A DNA stretch of 64,000 bases from positions 51,877,085 through 51,941,084 of the forward strand of contig CM047426.1 of assembly GCA_026168455.1 (NCBI GenBank), given 5' to 3'. A program made the position numbers and the translations under genes. This stretch comes from Theocolax elegans. Taxonomy: Eukaryota > Arthropoda > Insecta > Hymenoptera > Cerocephalidae. How positions within the stretch are numbered: the stretch's first letter is position 1; each line of letters starts with the position of its first letter. Shown here piece after piece: positions 1-11,111 of the stretch. The notes under the pieces were generated by a model. That model had not been told where the DNA came from. It was given only the letters and a program-made list of their open reading frames with translations, and made no database searches.

Positions 1-480
1 TGCACAGAAGTTAAGGTTATATAGCCAACATTTACCTCTCCTTTATGTGATTTACACATTATTATAAAAATAGAAATCAATAAACTAAAATAAATAAATA
101 AATAAACAATAAATAAATAAATAAATAAATAATTGGAACAAAACACAACGTATTTAACACAAAGAAAAAGCAAAAGCAGTCAGGTAAACACGAATGAAAA
201 CATGACAGACGGTTATTATATGAGTCATTTAAATCTTATTGACATGCGCAATTATGTACAATTATTAGATAAGCGCGCGAAATATTATAATACGGCGCGA
301 AAATTCAAAACTTGTAATTGTATATTATAAGTGTAAATTTATCATAGGGAAATTAATACATGATAATACTTTTAATATTTAATTAATACATTATTTTTAC
401 TTAAAAATTATTTTTACCAAAACTCAAATCACTCATAATACAATTAATCCGCGGCTATTGAAACCTGACTAGAAATTAGT
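1..480. other. AT-rich non-coding stretch
   Basis: AT-rich sequence with a short AAAT-type run at about 87-132. I see no recognisable gene; the short reading frames lack any family resemblance. Confidence 0.5.
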
Positions 481-508
481 TAAGAACTAAAGGAGAAATA
501 AATATTAG

Positions 509-1231
509 CTATCTATAATTTACTTTCATTTTATTAACAATATCATTATAGTGATGACTAAGATTTCTAACATCTTCCTTTACATTTATAGCATTATTTT
601 CTAATTTAATATGAAGCATTTCAGATATAATTCTTTTTCTCCAATTGCATTCCTTATCAACAATTTTTACATTTTCAAAATCAAAAGAATGATTATAATC
701 ACTAATATGATCATTAATTACATATTGATTGTTTGATTTCTTTGTATTAGATATATGTTCCTTTATTCTACATTTTAACTGTCGTTTAGTTTCTCCAATA
801 TATGCCGAATTACAATCTTTACACTTTATTCTATACACTACGTTAGTTTCGGGGTCTCTGGAATTTTTATCTTTTCCTCTCACAATGATACTGTTAAAGT
901 TATTAGGAATTTTTGGTACCACTCTAATATTGTTATATTTCAAAGAACTTTTGGTTTTTTCATAAAAATCAGGTATATAAGGAATACAAAGTGTTGTTAT
1001 GTAATTTATATTAATACGATTGTTAGTACTTTTTTCTTCATTATGTCTTATTTTTTCCAACCTCTTTCGTACATTATTATGAATAAAATCTCTAGGATAA
1101 TTATTTATTTTTAAGAATTCTTTAACTATTTCAATATTGGATTCATGGAATTTGTTATGTGCTAAAAGTATAGCTTTGTAATATGATTGTAATATGTATT
1201 TATTATACTTTGTCTTTAATTCATAGTGCAA
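509..1231 (-). pseudogene. Penelope-like element, 3' part: RT tail plus GIY-YIG endonuclease
   Basis: About 240 residues, open from a non-ATG codon, so this is the 3' portion of a 5'-truncated element. The first 70 residues fit the end of a Penelope-like reverse transcriptase (AILLAHNKFHESNIEIV, then a YPRDFI block). The second half is a GIY-YIG nuclease: NVVYRIKCKDCNSAYIGETK, with the Cys pair before the YIG-type motif, Arg in the following helix (KCRIKEH), and a downstream His/Glu-containing tail. In this family the RT copies the RNA and the GIY-YIG nuclease nicks the target. I see no internal stop in the surviving part, but the RT catalytic motifs are absent, so it is not autonomous. A different GIY-YIG retroelement is possible but less likely. 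Confidence 0.75.
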
Positions 1232-1259
1232 CGATTCAGAGATACTACGAAAGAATTTT

Positions 1260-2921
1260 TATAATTTTTAATGAATATTGACGTGTAGTAAGTTACCAAT
1301 GTAATAATTATAATATATGTATATTCAATCTTGTTATTCTAATTTAATGTAAAATATGTGTAATAAAGGTAATGCCTGAAGAGGATGGAGAATTTCCATC
1401 AAAACGTTGCAATGTAATGTAAACAATACAGTGTGTTCATCAATTATCGATACAATACCTAATCTACAATTTCAACTGCGTGGACGACATTAATATAACT
1501 AAAGAATTTAACTGGAATTATACTAATTCCACAATGGGACTGCAAAACGTTGTGTAATTATCCTCTGATTGGCCCATTTCTAAAATTAATTACACCTCAC
1601 CTAATTAATATATACCTAATATATATACCTAATTATTATATTTGTATTAAAAATTCCAACGGGGTTATACTCGAATTAATTTCCTGAACTGAAATATATG
1701 TATATGTTACTTATGTTTACGCACGTGCTCAAGGAAATACCGTATTCGTACAGGCTTGTAGGTACATAGTTACAAATTCAATGTTTTTACAGGTATATTT
1801 CTGATAATACGAATTTATCCGCATAGATAATTATTGACATAATTAAAGTTAAACATATTTCCCCAAGCTGTTTGTAATAAGAAAATAATTATGCTGCCTT
1901 TGTAATCAATCTTTGTAATTTACATACCGTATATCTTCCTACTGTTTCGTCTGCTGTATTGCAAACTCTTTATACTGTATCAATCACATTATTGGTTTTC
2001 AAATAATTTATTGTCTAGTCTAAGATTGCGTTGCTTTTTTTTATTAAAATCTATTCTAGTTTCAAAGAGTTTATCGTTCGTCCCAAGTTGATTAGATGAA
2101 AACATGACTTTATAGATCTCTACTAACACACTTTGTCGAGTTATGAACAATTTGCCGACGTTTCAAACGTTTTGCCACGCCCCTTTTTAAGGTTATAAAA
2201 CGTAATTACTGAAAAAATTATAAAAAATATATATATGAAATTACATTATTACTGTTATCATATACATCAGTAGTATCTCCAAAAATTTTGGCGTAAGTTG
2301 AAATCAAATTACATGCAATAAAATTAAAAAATTAAATTGAAAATTGATAGCAATTAAAATGAAAAATTATCTAAAAGTATTAAAATAAAGTTCCTACCTC
2401 CCACAAAGTCAAACGCTTACGTAAAGTACAAGGGCCTCCCCGAAGAGAAGTTCACTACGGTAATTAACATTCAAAAAGATTTTGAAACTGCATAGCTTCT
2501 AACAAATACAACTATAACCATATATGTATCGAAACTATCACTAATAAACGTCAATAAGCTGCAGTACGCTGGATATTGTAAGGCTAACACGAATCGAGCG
2601 CGCTCCCGCGTATCAGGTATCCATGTGTTATGAAGTATCACGCGGACCCTCTATGCTAGAGTTTGATGGGATTCCCCCGGTAGCTCGGAGCATACAAGTT
2701 GATTCGCGCCATCTTACCCCGCCACAAGATCTCCCGACATAGAGAGGTGGATTTAGGCAAGCGATTGACGCAAAGTATGAGTGATATCATACTCCAGGTA
2801 TAATAATACACCTGCGCACAAAACAATTTAGAATATTTAACGTTTATTTATAAATATTCTTGAGACAATTATATTACTCAGTGTATGCATAGTAATAATT
2901 TTATTTTATTTATTTTGATGG
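1260..2921. other. Non-coding AT-rich flank of the Penelope-like fragment
   Basis: No gene recognised. Positions 1376-1406 resemble a hammerhead core on the plus strand but deviate from consensus. A moderately GC-richer block lies at 2560-2830; I could not assign it. Confidence 0.4.
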
Positions 2922-3650
2922 ATCGTCACACAATGTATTCGCGGCGAATGGAATCTCCTAATAATTGTAAGCCGTCGGAGCCTTTGGCATGTCAAAACCA
3001 ACAAACGGTTGTTTACTACGGTTGAAGTGTACAATTGCGCGCGTAATAGTACTTAGGGATGAGAGCACGAGAGTGTATATGTGTGATCCCCACTCTCATC
3101 CTTTTTTCCGAAAATTAGTGTGTAACAGTCTACCGATCGAGGCGGATCAGTAATCTTTTCCCGGAAGTATTACTCGGTGAGTCGAGAGTACATATCGTCA
3201 CGAAGTCTAACTACGAGACCCTGTGCCGGTTTTTCTGAAGCAGGGTCAAGTAAGCAGATTCGGGCGTGCATCGGTGATATCGGTGTGTGATCGGGTGTTT
3301 AGTGTCGTCTGTTTTGAATAAGGACGGGATTGTGCGTGAGTGTAGACGCAAATCGCGGGAACCCTCACCGCGGCATTGGGCCGCCTTATCATCAGCCGAC
3401 GTTTGACCTCCGTTGCCCAGTAGTTTGTCGAGGATCAAAGGATCGGCTGAGCCATCCAAGGGGCATCTACAGGTAAGTACTAACTAATAATACCGTAAAT
3501 CCCCTCCCCCTCCGAGTGTATGGGTGTGTTCGAGTTCGCCGGTACTCGAACAACGAATCCTGAGAATTACAATCTGTCACAGACGAGGATCTCGATCCAG
3601 CAGACTTTCAAAGACTTCCGCCTTACACTGCCGTTTACAACATTATATTG
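2922..3650 (+). repeat. LTR-like repeat, copy 1 (forward)
   Basis: This stretch is clearly related to the reverse complement of 4690-5404. Shared landmarks in order are ATCGTCACACAA at the start, AATTGTAAG followed by GGAGCCTT and TGTCAA, GTGTACAATT with a GCGCGC run, GTAATAGTAC with AGGG..GAGAGC, a CAGGTAAGT-like donor near 3470, and CGAGTGTATG followed by CTCGATCC. GC content is higher than in the flanks. The pattern suggests an LTR or 5' leader of a retroelement, but I could not find matching TG...CA ends or a duplication. Short reading frames on both strands look incidental. Confidence 0.5.
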
Positions 3651-4689
3651 ATTTTGCTACATGCCTCTCGTTTACTTTTATGTTGTAACATATTCTAAAG
3701 AATTTAAAAGAAATAAAGAACAACTGTGCATTATAAGTATCGGTATAGTAAATATGTTTACGGGTACCGCATCCCCTTAAGGGACTTGGAGTTAGATGAG
3801 ATCTTGTGCATAGATTTTGATAAACTCTTCAAATTCGACAATAGCTTGAGACAGGATCAGTGTCCTATTCGAGAAAGTCTATGGTCCATGGTGGCTGCAT
3901 GGTGATGCTATAGGGTCAAATTATCTAAAAATATTAGGGGATTGCGCTGGCTTCTCCGCATTAAAATATGAGGAAAAGGACCGTCTAGTAGACCACGCTA
4001 GTGAAATCCACGTTACATTGCTGGCTGCTGAGAATAGAAGATAATATAGTTTCATTTTATACGAACAAAATCATTACATATTAAAAGGTGTATGTTTATT
4101 ACGATATAAAATTTAAATTTATATACAATAAATATAATATAATATATATAAATAAATATAAATAAATATAATATATACAAAGAAAATGTGTATGATATGT
4201 ATAAGATGATGGAATTTAAATGGTTATTACTTACAAGAAGAACGCCAGGCCTGCGGAAAACGGATTTGTGCAAACCTCTAAGATATATTTTCTATTATAA
4301 AAATATGAAGAAAGCTGAAGTTGCGGAATTTATAAGCAAATAGCGAAAATTTTGGTAAAGAATTTCTTTGACTTTGGTTGCTTATAACTTGTGACGTGGT
4401 ATTTGCGTACCCCGGTGAAATTAATTATTTTTAATTAAAAATGACGGTTGGGCCGCGTTGCCCAATACCGCGCAAACAACTAATTTATTTAATACGAACT
4501 GCGGACCGTCGCCAGGAACGCGAGTTTGCTGGGACGTACGGTGTGGAGGATTCGGGCGATCATCCATGCCTCGACACGATTTACTTTAAATTGACTGAAT
4601 GTCGACGGAAACGGGGAGAACAATAATTTCACAAGCGTTAAAATAAAAACAAAAGAAACATTTATTTACTTGGTAATTTAACAAAATGG
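3651..4689. other. Spacer between the two inverted LTR-like copies
   Basis: Mostly AT-rich, including low-complexity ATAAATAT runs at 4120-4180. A GC-richer block at 4440-4620 is open for 61 codons but resembles nothing I recognise. Confidence 0.4.
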
Positions 4690-5404
4690 CCATCCAGGCC
4701 GTGTGCCGCGACAATAGTTATTTCGCGCGGGCGGAAGTATCGGGAGTCAACCGGATCGAGTTCCTCGCCTGCGGTTGATTATGCCCCCATCTCCGCTATT
4801 CGGGTACCGGCGTATCCGAATACACTCTCATACACTCGGGGAAGGGGGGGAACGCGCGGTAATATAATTGAACTTACCGGGATTCGCCCCGTGGATGGCC
4901 CAGCCGATACGTGTCCCGGTGGCCTCCTGGGCAACAGAGGACCGACATTGGGTGCGGTGGTGATTAGGCGGCCCAATGCCGCGGTGAGTGCCTCGCGAAC
5001 CGCGTTAACACTCACGCACAACCCCGTCCTTTTCACACACGAAAATCACTCACGGCACACTTCGCGAGGGCGATCCGGGTTGATGGACGATGGCTTTTGC
5101 GCCTCACGCGCCTTATTCGCCGTAAACAACGATAACTCGGCACCGGATAGTTTTGTCCGCCTCGAGCGGCGGATCGGGACGTACTGGTTTAGACAATCGC
5201 CTACTTTTCTGAAAAAGGAATAAGAGTGAGGAACACACACGCTCTCTCGCGCTCTCACCCTTACGTACTATTGCGCGCGTAATTGTACACTTGAGTTCAA
5301 GTAAACAAATGACATCGGTTGGCCTTGACATACCTAAGGCTCCAGCGACTTACAATTAAAATGAATTTAAATACTTCATCTGCTGCGAATAGTTGTGTGA
5401 CGAT
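4690..5404 (-). repeat. LTR-like repeat, copy 2 (inverted)
   Basis: Diverged inverted counterpart of 2922-3650, about 1.0 kb from it. It is readable from 5404 leftwards through the same landmarks, including a donor-like GGTAAGTTC near 4870. The overlapping reading frames here (4779-5331, both strands) shift phase relative to copy 1 and look non-coding. Confidence 0.5.
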
Positions 5405-5893
5405 TTCCGTCACAAACTTTGAAATAAAAATTGATAAGCACTTAAAATCAATTCCTGAAGAAAAAAGCTTGAATATTTTGATTTGATCAAAAGTTATAAA
5501 TGAAATAATAATTTAACGATAGTTCGATAAATATTTTGTGTTTAAAAATAAATTGATATTTAAGACAAATTAGTTTTATATTCTTTTTTCTTTTGTAACT
5601 TTTGACTAGATCAAGATATTTACTTTTTTTTCTACATCTAATCTACATTATCTCAGCCTTCTTTTGGAAGTGACTTTGAGTGCACTTAATTTTTTATTTC
5701 AAAGCTATGAGCAACCAAAGTTGAAACTATTTTTTACGAAATTTTTCTCTATTTGATTATAAATTCTGTAAAAAGTGTAAGATATTTTTCATATTTATAT
5801 AGTAGAAATTATATCCTAGAGTTATGCTTCCCGCAGGTTTGAAACTCTTCTTGTTTGCTAAGATACGTGCACTTATGTTTCTACAAAAATTAC

Positions 5894-6108
5894 CTTGATG
5901 AAGAAGTTGAAATAAAGTGAAGGTTCTGCTCCAAATTTTAGATTACTCTTTGCAAGTTCATTTAAAGAGTCATTTATTTTCTCCAAAGGTTCGCTTAATC
6001 GTGCTGATACCACACTTGCTGCATAGTAATTGTAAATGAGTAGACTAAATAACATAGTTTGTAAAAATGCTATACGACTTGAAATATGTGTTATTTGAAG
6101 ATCCGAAC
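5894..6108 (-). CDS. Internal exon of an insect ionotropic receptor (IR75-like)
   Basis: A 215-nt exon on the minus strand with an AG acceptor just upstream (ATTTTATGTAG, plus-strand 6109-6119) and a GT donor just downstream (AAG|GTAATT, plus-strand 5894/5893). It encodes about 71 residues with phase-2 entry. The peptide contains MLFSLLIYNYYAASVVSA, the typical end of the pore-side membrane helix of ionotropic receptors, followed by RLSEPL and a ligand-binding-domain lead-in LAKSNLKFGAE. Ionotropic receptors are variant glutamate receptors used as ligand-gated cation channels in chemosensory dendrites; IR75 members commonly detect acids. No stop or frameshift lies inside the exon. I could not identify flanking exons, so it may be part of a gene with long introns or an isolated remnant. 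Confidence 0.72.
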
Positions 6109-6109
6109 C

Positions 6110-6566
6110 TACATAAAATATTTTTGATTAATTATCAAAAGTAACGTTTAAGTATGTTTAATCTTTTTACAATCACTCCAATAATATCTGGGATACATTA
6201 TTTCATACTCGACTGATATGCAAATTATAAATACTAATCAATACTTGTTTCGTTTACTTATTAAACGAATTTATCAAATACAAGGAAAGGAGGGTGATTC
6301 GAGGATAATGAGGTATCGTACAACTTATATTCAAAATAAAACACAGCAATTAAAGTAAATCAAATAAAATAGAATATTTATTAGAAAGGCAAAATACCGG
6401 CATTAAAAACCCTAGATTAAGTAGGGAAAAAGCCTTGGTATTGTTAACATTACTATTATTAAAAAAAGATTAAAATACAAGTAAGGCAAACATGTAAATT
6501 ATTAATTAAAGTTGCTAAGAAATATTACTTAACCGAGGAAATCTAATAGTATATTGCGTCGTCATA

Positions 6567-6627
<61 letters not shown>

Positions 6628-6970
6628 ACCAGTATCGGTACTTATGGTGACACTTCGTGTTATCTTGGTGTTTTGAGGTTATAAAACATATGTAACGACT
6701 CAGATATAAGGGGGAGAATATTAATTGACAGAATAATGCATAAAAAACCAATAACCCAAATACCTAAATACCCCTCACCGGTAAAAAAGCACACTTTGAC
6801 CTTATAATGTTAATGAAGGATTGAAGTTATAACGTCTTTCGAGGTGCCGGAGGCCTGAGGCTCACAAAGATAATTTTCCGATTTTTTGTGTGTCGGCATA
6901 AGTACGGATACATTGTTGAATTTTCGGTGGAATTATGCTGACGTCGGCATAATTACCCCAAAGTAAAAAA
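6110..6970. other. Intronic or intergenic AT-rich DNA with an AT microsatellite
   Basis: No coding exon recognised. It may be intron or upstream sequence of the IR75-like gene. A pure (AT)n run occupies about 6569-6622, and the open frame across it is a by-product of the repeat. Confidence 0.5.
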
Positions 6971-6982
6971 GAACTTCAGGCA

Positions 6983-8134
6983 ATGTTGGCAGCTTGTGCA
7001 AAGCAGCCTAACATTTCCATGGTCGTCAAAACAGGGATGAAAACCGTAGACGCTCTTGTACAAGAGCTCTACGGGAAAACGAAGAAGATGTCTTTAGCAG
7101 TCGATGATTACAAGTGCCAAGTCGAGGATTATCGAGTTGGCCACGAGAATCGTCGGCGGCCTAAAAGAAGAGGCATCATTGCTAAAGCCGTCATCGCGGC
7201 TACAGCTAAGATACAGGCTCAAAAGAGGAGTAGGGAGGGCCCTCAAAGCCCACCCGAGGCCTCTAAAAGCCGTAAGAAGAAGAAACCTCGCAAGGAGGTG
7301 CCACCACCTGGTAAGGACAAGGAGCAATCCAAGTCCAAGCCTGTGGTGGAAAAGAAGAAGCCAACGGTTAAGTCGGGACAGGCGCCTCTTGACAGGAGAA
7401 AGCGCCAGAAGGCGCCGGTATCCACCCTGGTGGTCACAATCGCGAGGGACCGAACGTTTGCTGAAGTTCTGGGGAAGCTTCGAAAGGAAGTGAATCCGGA
7501 CGACAGTGGCGCGCAGGTTCTGAGTGTGCGGCCCACAGGGCGGGGGGACGTCCTGCTTCGGCTAGGCAAAAAAACCGATGCGGCAGTATTCGCGGAGAAA
7601 GTGCGTACTGCTACCCAAGGAATGGGAGAAGTTCGAGTCCGAGATCGAAGGGTTACCCTTGAGATCAGAGACCTGGACGCTCTCACAACGAGGGACGAAG
7701 TGGTGGCAGCCCTAAATAAAGTGCTTACTTCTTCGCCTGAGGGCCGAGAGGTGACGCTTATGGGCCTAAACTGCAGTCAACAGAAGACAGCCATCGTGAA
7801 GCTGGATCACGAGAGCGCTGACAAGCTGAAGTCGATGCGGCATCTCTGCGTTGGCTTCGTAAGCTGTCGCGTTCGGGATCGAGTCTTGGTCGAGAGGTGC
7901 TATCGGTGCCTAGACTTCGGCCACACGAAAAGGAAGTGTGAGGGAGTGGACAGGTCCTCGTCGTGCTACAAGTGCGGGGAGCCTGGACACAACCTTAAGA
8001 ATTGCAAGAGCGCTCCCAAATGCTTTCTTTGTCCATCAAAGGATGCTGAGGGAGTGTCTCACGTGGCGGGGTCCGGTGCCTGTGCCACCTTTAGGCGCGC
8101 ACTCGATACCGCCAGAAAGGCCGCTTCACGATAA
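6983..8134 (+). CDS. ORF1 (Gag-like) of an R1/I-type non-LTR retrotransposon
   Basis: 383 residues from ATG. The N-terminal 150 residues are very Lys/Arg/Pro-rich. A middle domain (about 150-290) contains TFAEVLGKLRKEVNP and GAQVLSVRPTGRGDVLLR, typical of the ORF1 proteins of R1/I-like LINEs. Three C-terminal zinc knuckles follow: CYRCLDFGHTKRKC, CYKCGEPGHNLKNC and CFLC with a downstream His/Cys. Such proteins bind element RNA and form the transposition particle. The frame is intact, so the copy is not old, but no ORF2 (endonuclease/RT) follows. Only about 220 nt of 3' sequence separates the stop from a poly(A) tail, so ORF2 has been lost or skipped. Confidence 0.82.
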   Translation: MLAACAKQPNISMVVKTGMKTVDALVQELYGKTKKMSLAVDDYKCQVEDYRVGHENRRRPKRRGIIAKAVIAATAKIQAQKRSREGPQSPPEASKSRKKKKPRKEVPPPGKDKEQSKSKPVVEKKKPTVKSGQAPLDRRKRQKAPVSTLVVTIARDRTFAEVLGKLRKEVNPDDSGAQVLSVRPTGRGDVLLRLGKKTDAAVFAEKVRTATQGMGEVRVRDRRVTLEIRDLDALTTRDEVVAALNKVLTSSPEGREVTLMGLNCSQQKTAIVKLDHESADKLKSMRHLCVGFVSCRVRDRVLVERCYRCLDFGHTKRKCEGVDRSSSCYKCGEPGHNLKNCKSAPKCFLCPSKDAEGVSHVAGSGACATFRRALDTARKAASR

Positions 8135-8350
8135 GTGGCAGTCTCATCGAGGAAGGAAAGAAGAAACAGGACCGACCGAATTGACGCATGTCACAAGACA
8201 CGCCTCCCAGCTTGAAGTAATGTGAAAAACAGTTCCGGGCTGGGCAGGTGAAAGCGTTGGGTTTGGAGTTTTAGCCGGTAAGAATCCGGCACGGGCGACG
8301 AGTGCGGACCCTCGTCGTCGTCTTATGTAAGATTTCTCCAGTTTCCCACG

Positions 8351-8383
<33 letters not shown>

Positions 8384-8405
8384 ATAATAATAATAATAAT
8401 AATGT
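8135..8405 (+). mobile_element. 3' end of the ORF2-less LINE: UTR, poly(A) and AAT microsatellite
   Basis: After the ORF1 stop come a short GC-rich 3' region (AGCCGGTAAGAATCCGGCAC near 8272, able to fold), then a run of about 32 A at 8350-8381 and (TAA)n to about 8403. A poly(A) tail directly after ORF1-linked sequence marks the 3' terminus of an internally deleted or non-autonomous LINE copy. Confidence 0.7.
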
Positions 8406-8921
8406 TAAGAGTAGTATCATAATTTTCGTAAGGGCAGTAATACTAAAAATCCATAACATAAATGTATAACATTATACATGTTTAAAAATTAAGTTTTCAT
8501 AATTGCATAATAATATTTGTATTTTAGCAGCTTACTAGAGAACAGATTGATACTAAAAAAAGTGGAGGTGCTTTTTTACCACTCCAAGGTAATTGCATGA
8601 ACTTTTTTGCAATGATCATACTAACAGATTTATCATACATTTATTATACATTTCTATTAATATTTCGGGCACTTTTCCCCAAAAGTGGTCTTAATTGTTT
8701 AGACCCACTCCGGAAATGTATAGGCCGTTCTGACTATAAAGAGACATCTTTTAGATAGTATTAGGTTTTCAGAGTCTGGCGCAGAATTGCTGATTTTCAC
8801 TATTTACAGTTAAATGACTTACAAGAGTAAAAATATATTTTTAATGAAAAATTCAGAAAATTTTACAAAAAAAAGTCATAGTTATGTTTACAATGAAAAA
8901 TGCATCCCCTGGGAGTTTACA
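8406..8921. repeat. AT-rich repeat with TTTACA/GTAAAA modules, Polinton target
   Basis: No gene. Recurring short modules (TTTACAGT, GAGTAAAA, TTTTACAAAA, TTTACAATG) resemble those in the 32.1-33.5 kb foldback and in 41.5-42.3 kb. The Polinton inserted into this DNA right after TTTACAGTGAAA. Confidence 0.45.
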
Positions 8922-8927
8922 GTGAAA
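8922..8927. repeat. Polinton target-site duplication, left (GTGAAA)
   Basis: GTGAAA immediately precedes the element terminus AGTAGTATG and recurs at 32008-32013 immediately after CATACTACT. A 6-bp duplication is the known size for Polinton integrases. Confidence 0.95.
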
Positions 8928-9573
8928 AGTAGTATGTGGGCCACTATAGGAAAAAATGGCGGCTAAGATGGCGGCGGCGGTGGGGGAAAGTAGGAAAACT
9001 CGTGGAAAGTCGGAAATTTTGGCGGATGGTCGTGTGTCTGCGTGACATGAGTCATAGTGTTGGAGGTGTTGAGCGGGGGATCGCGTAGTGGGGGGTATGT
9101 ATATTTTCTCATATACCGGGCATTGTAGGAGTCTTGATGGAGGGGATGGGTGACACTTGTCTGCCGTGTTGGGAGGAAAATGCTCGTGACGTATTATGAA
9201 TGGGTATGCGTGGGCCCATGCGGAGGATACGTCATCGTAAGCATAGGGGGCCACGCTGCGAGTTCGGAGACTCAGCTGTTTCTTTATTTTTCCAAACGAT
9301 GTACAGATATAGATACAAGTAGAGGTGAAGAGGGAGAGAGAGAGGGAAAGTGAGCGAAGTACACGTATAATAGGTTATACGTATTATATATTATTTGGAT
9401 ATTTTCAATGATTATTTAAAATTAATAAATAGGATATATAGGTAAGTGTATAGGTGCGATAAATGAATAGATTATTTATTGTTTTAAAATAATTTATTTA
9501 TGAATAATATAAAATTTTTGTACATTTTATAATTGTAAAAATTAATGTATATATTTCTGCTTAATATTATTTA
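8928..9573 (+). repeat. Polinton left terminal inverted repeat
   Basis: About 646 bp, nearly identical to the reverse complement of 31364-32007. The outer 150 bp are GC-richer with GGCGGC runs; the inner part is AT-rich. The open frames across it (8853-9254 minus and its mirror at 31618-32127 plus) are the same repeat read on each arm and are not evidence of a gene. Confidence 0.92.
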
Positions 9574-9609
9574 TTTATATTTGTATAATATTATTAATAT
9601 ACATGACAC

Positions 9610-10437
9610 TTATTTAGATATTAGTTTAAAATTGGTTTGAGAAATGATAGAATTAATATGTAGTGTTATTAGTTCGTTAAATATTACATCGAAATAATGT
9701 TCAATAAATTCTTTACTGAGATTTTCTAATATTTTATTTTTTATGTTTAACGCTTGTGAACTGATGTAATGTTTAATAAAAATATCAGTTCGTGGTAATA
9801 CAGTATTTTCGGAGAAACTCTGATATATTTCTTGAATTATATTAGAATTACACATTGACACACTAGGTAAGATTTTGATAAGTGTGTTTATACTGCAATC
9901 GATGCACGTTAATACTTTGACTAGTCCGTCAAATGAAGTACGTTGTAGAACGATAGCTTGTGCATATATTTTCGGTTTTTTTGTCGGTGAAGGTGAAAAC
10001 TGATTCTCCTTATTTGATGTTTGTAGATCGGAATCAATTTCGATATTTTCATGATCTAGAATAATAGCTTTTGAACCGTATGTAGTAGTAAAATTCACTG
10101 ACACTCCATGGAAAGAAATTTTGTTTTGTGTAGTAGAAGTATCGTCACTCTCAAAATACTTTGTGATATCTTTAAATAATAATTTGAAACTTTCCCAGGC
10201 TTCTAGTGTAAATACAATGCCATAGAACGATTGGTTTATAATTTTAACTGAACACTTAAAATTATTATTTTTATCACAGTTGAATCCAACAATGACTTTT
10301 TTTGAACAGGAACTATTTAGTGGATAAACGCGCGAGTATAAGAAATAACTGGAGGCTTCTTCTCTTGAATTATATGATGCCATTTTGATGCGTTTCTGAT
10401 TTATTGAGGCTAATACTGTGTGTTCACCACTGTTCAT
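9610..10437 (-). CDS. Polinton ORF-A, unknown protein facing outward
   Basis: 275 codons, intact, ending about 37 bp inside the left inverted repeat. The ATG at 10383 (MASYNSREEASS) may be the true start, because the homologue at 60663-61490 has a similar MAANHRSIES at the same place. Shared features: a Ser/Tyr-rich start, KKVIVGFNCD (KKIVIGFEFD in the homologue), YGIVF followed by EAW..F..LF.D...YF, a Lys/Pro patch in the middle, and an LVKVLTCIDC / LKELVPCVNF block. The C-terminal 100 residues are hydrophobic-helical and divergent. I see no enzyme motif, signal peptide or membrane segment. Occurrence in two Polintons argues for a real element function. The opposite orientation to PolB suggests a divergent promoter at 10440-11100. 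Confidence 0.7.
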   Translation of the reverse strand: MNSGEHTVLASINQKRIKMASYNSREEASSYFLYSRVYPLNSSCSKKVIVGFNCDKNNNFKCSVKIINQSFYGIVFTLEAWESFKLLFKDITKYFESDDTSTTQNKISFHGVSVNFTTTYGSKAIILDHENIEIDSDLQTSNKENQFSPSPTKKPKIYAQAIVLQRTSFDGLVKVLTCIDCSINTLIKILPSVSMCNSNIIQEIYQSFSENTVLPRTDIFIKHYISSQALNIKNKILENLSKEFIEHYFDVIFNELITLHINSIISQTNFKLISK

Positions 10438-11111
10438 TTTAAACGTTAAAATTTAGCGTAATTAAGTATAGAAACGAGAAGTGAAGTGTTTCAGGTAACG
10501 ATTCTTTGCTTTATAATGTACAATTCAATTTTCTGTTTCTTAAATACTGCAAACAAGTACAGTTACGAGAGTTGTAGAAGGGCGTAAGTGAAGATAACAA
10601 ACATGAGTAAGAAGTGAAAATATATAAGAGTTATATGCGTAAAATCAGAGAAAGTAGAGAGTAGGTAATTAAGTGGGTATAGAAAAGTCATAGAAATGTC
10701 CATTAAGGGACGTTATATCTATGAATAAGTCCAGTACGCTTAAAGAATAATTAGAAGCTTGTACACTCATCGCTAAGGTCTTTTTAATGAAATACCATTG
10801 GATATGAAAACTTTTATGTACTAAGCATTAAGAAACGACATTTTCACGTATATCTACCAAAATAATATACATTTTATCTGCTACATAGCCGTCTAGAGAA
10901 ATATTAAGGGTTATAAAAAGAGAAGAAAAAAAAATGTTTCTTTAAATTATTTTAGGAAAATGTTTTTATTACTTCATATAATATATAGAAAAAATAAATA
11001 GCTTGTTCATTAGGAAAAATGTATATAATGTGAATTTTTGGACAAGAGTTTTCAGTCTATGCACAGAGTTTCGATAGTGTGCTTCTGTTTCCCGTAAGTT
11101 TTACTTTGAAA
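10438..11111. promoter_or_regulatory. Probable divergent promoter region between ORF-A and the PolB transcript
   Basis: About 670 bp of AT-rich DNA between two divergently oriented genes, without an open frame of note. TATATAAG occurs near 10620 on the plus strand and TATATAATG near 11022. I cannot define a start site, so this is an inference from layout. Confidence 0.3.

Noticed and set aside
4779..5331. Several overlapping frames of 60-110 codons on both strands
   Set aside because: They lie in the LTR-like repeat, and the other copy does not keep the same frames.
8853..9254. 133-codon frame and its mirror at 31618-32127
   Set aside because: Both are the Polinton terminal inverted repeat; no protein motif and the frame crosses the element end.
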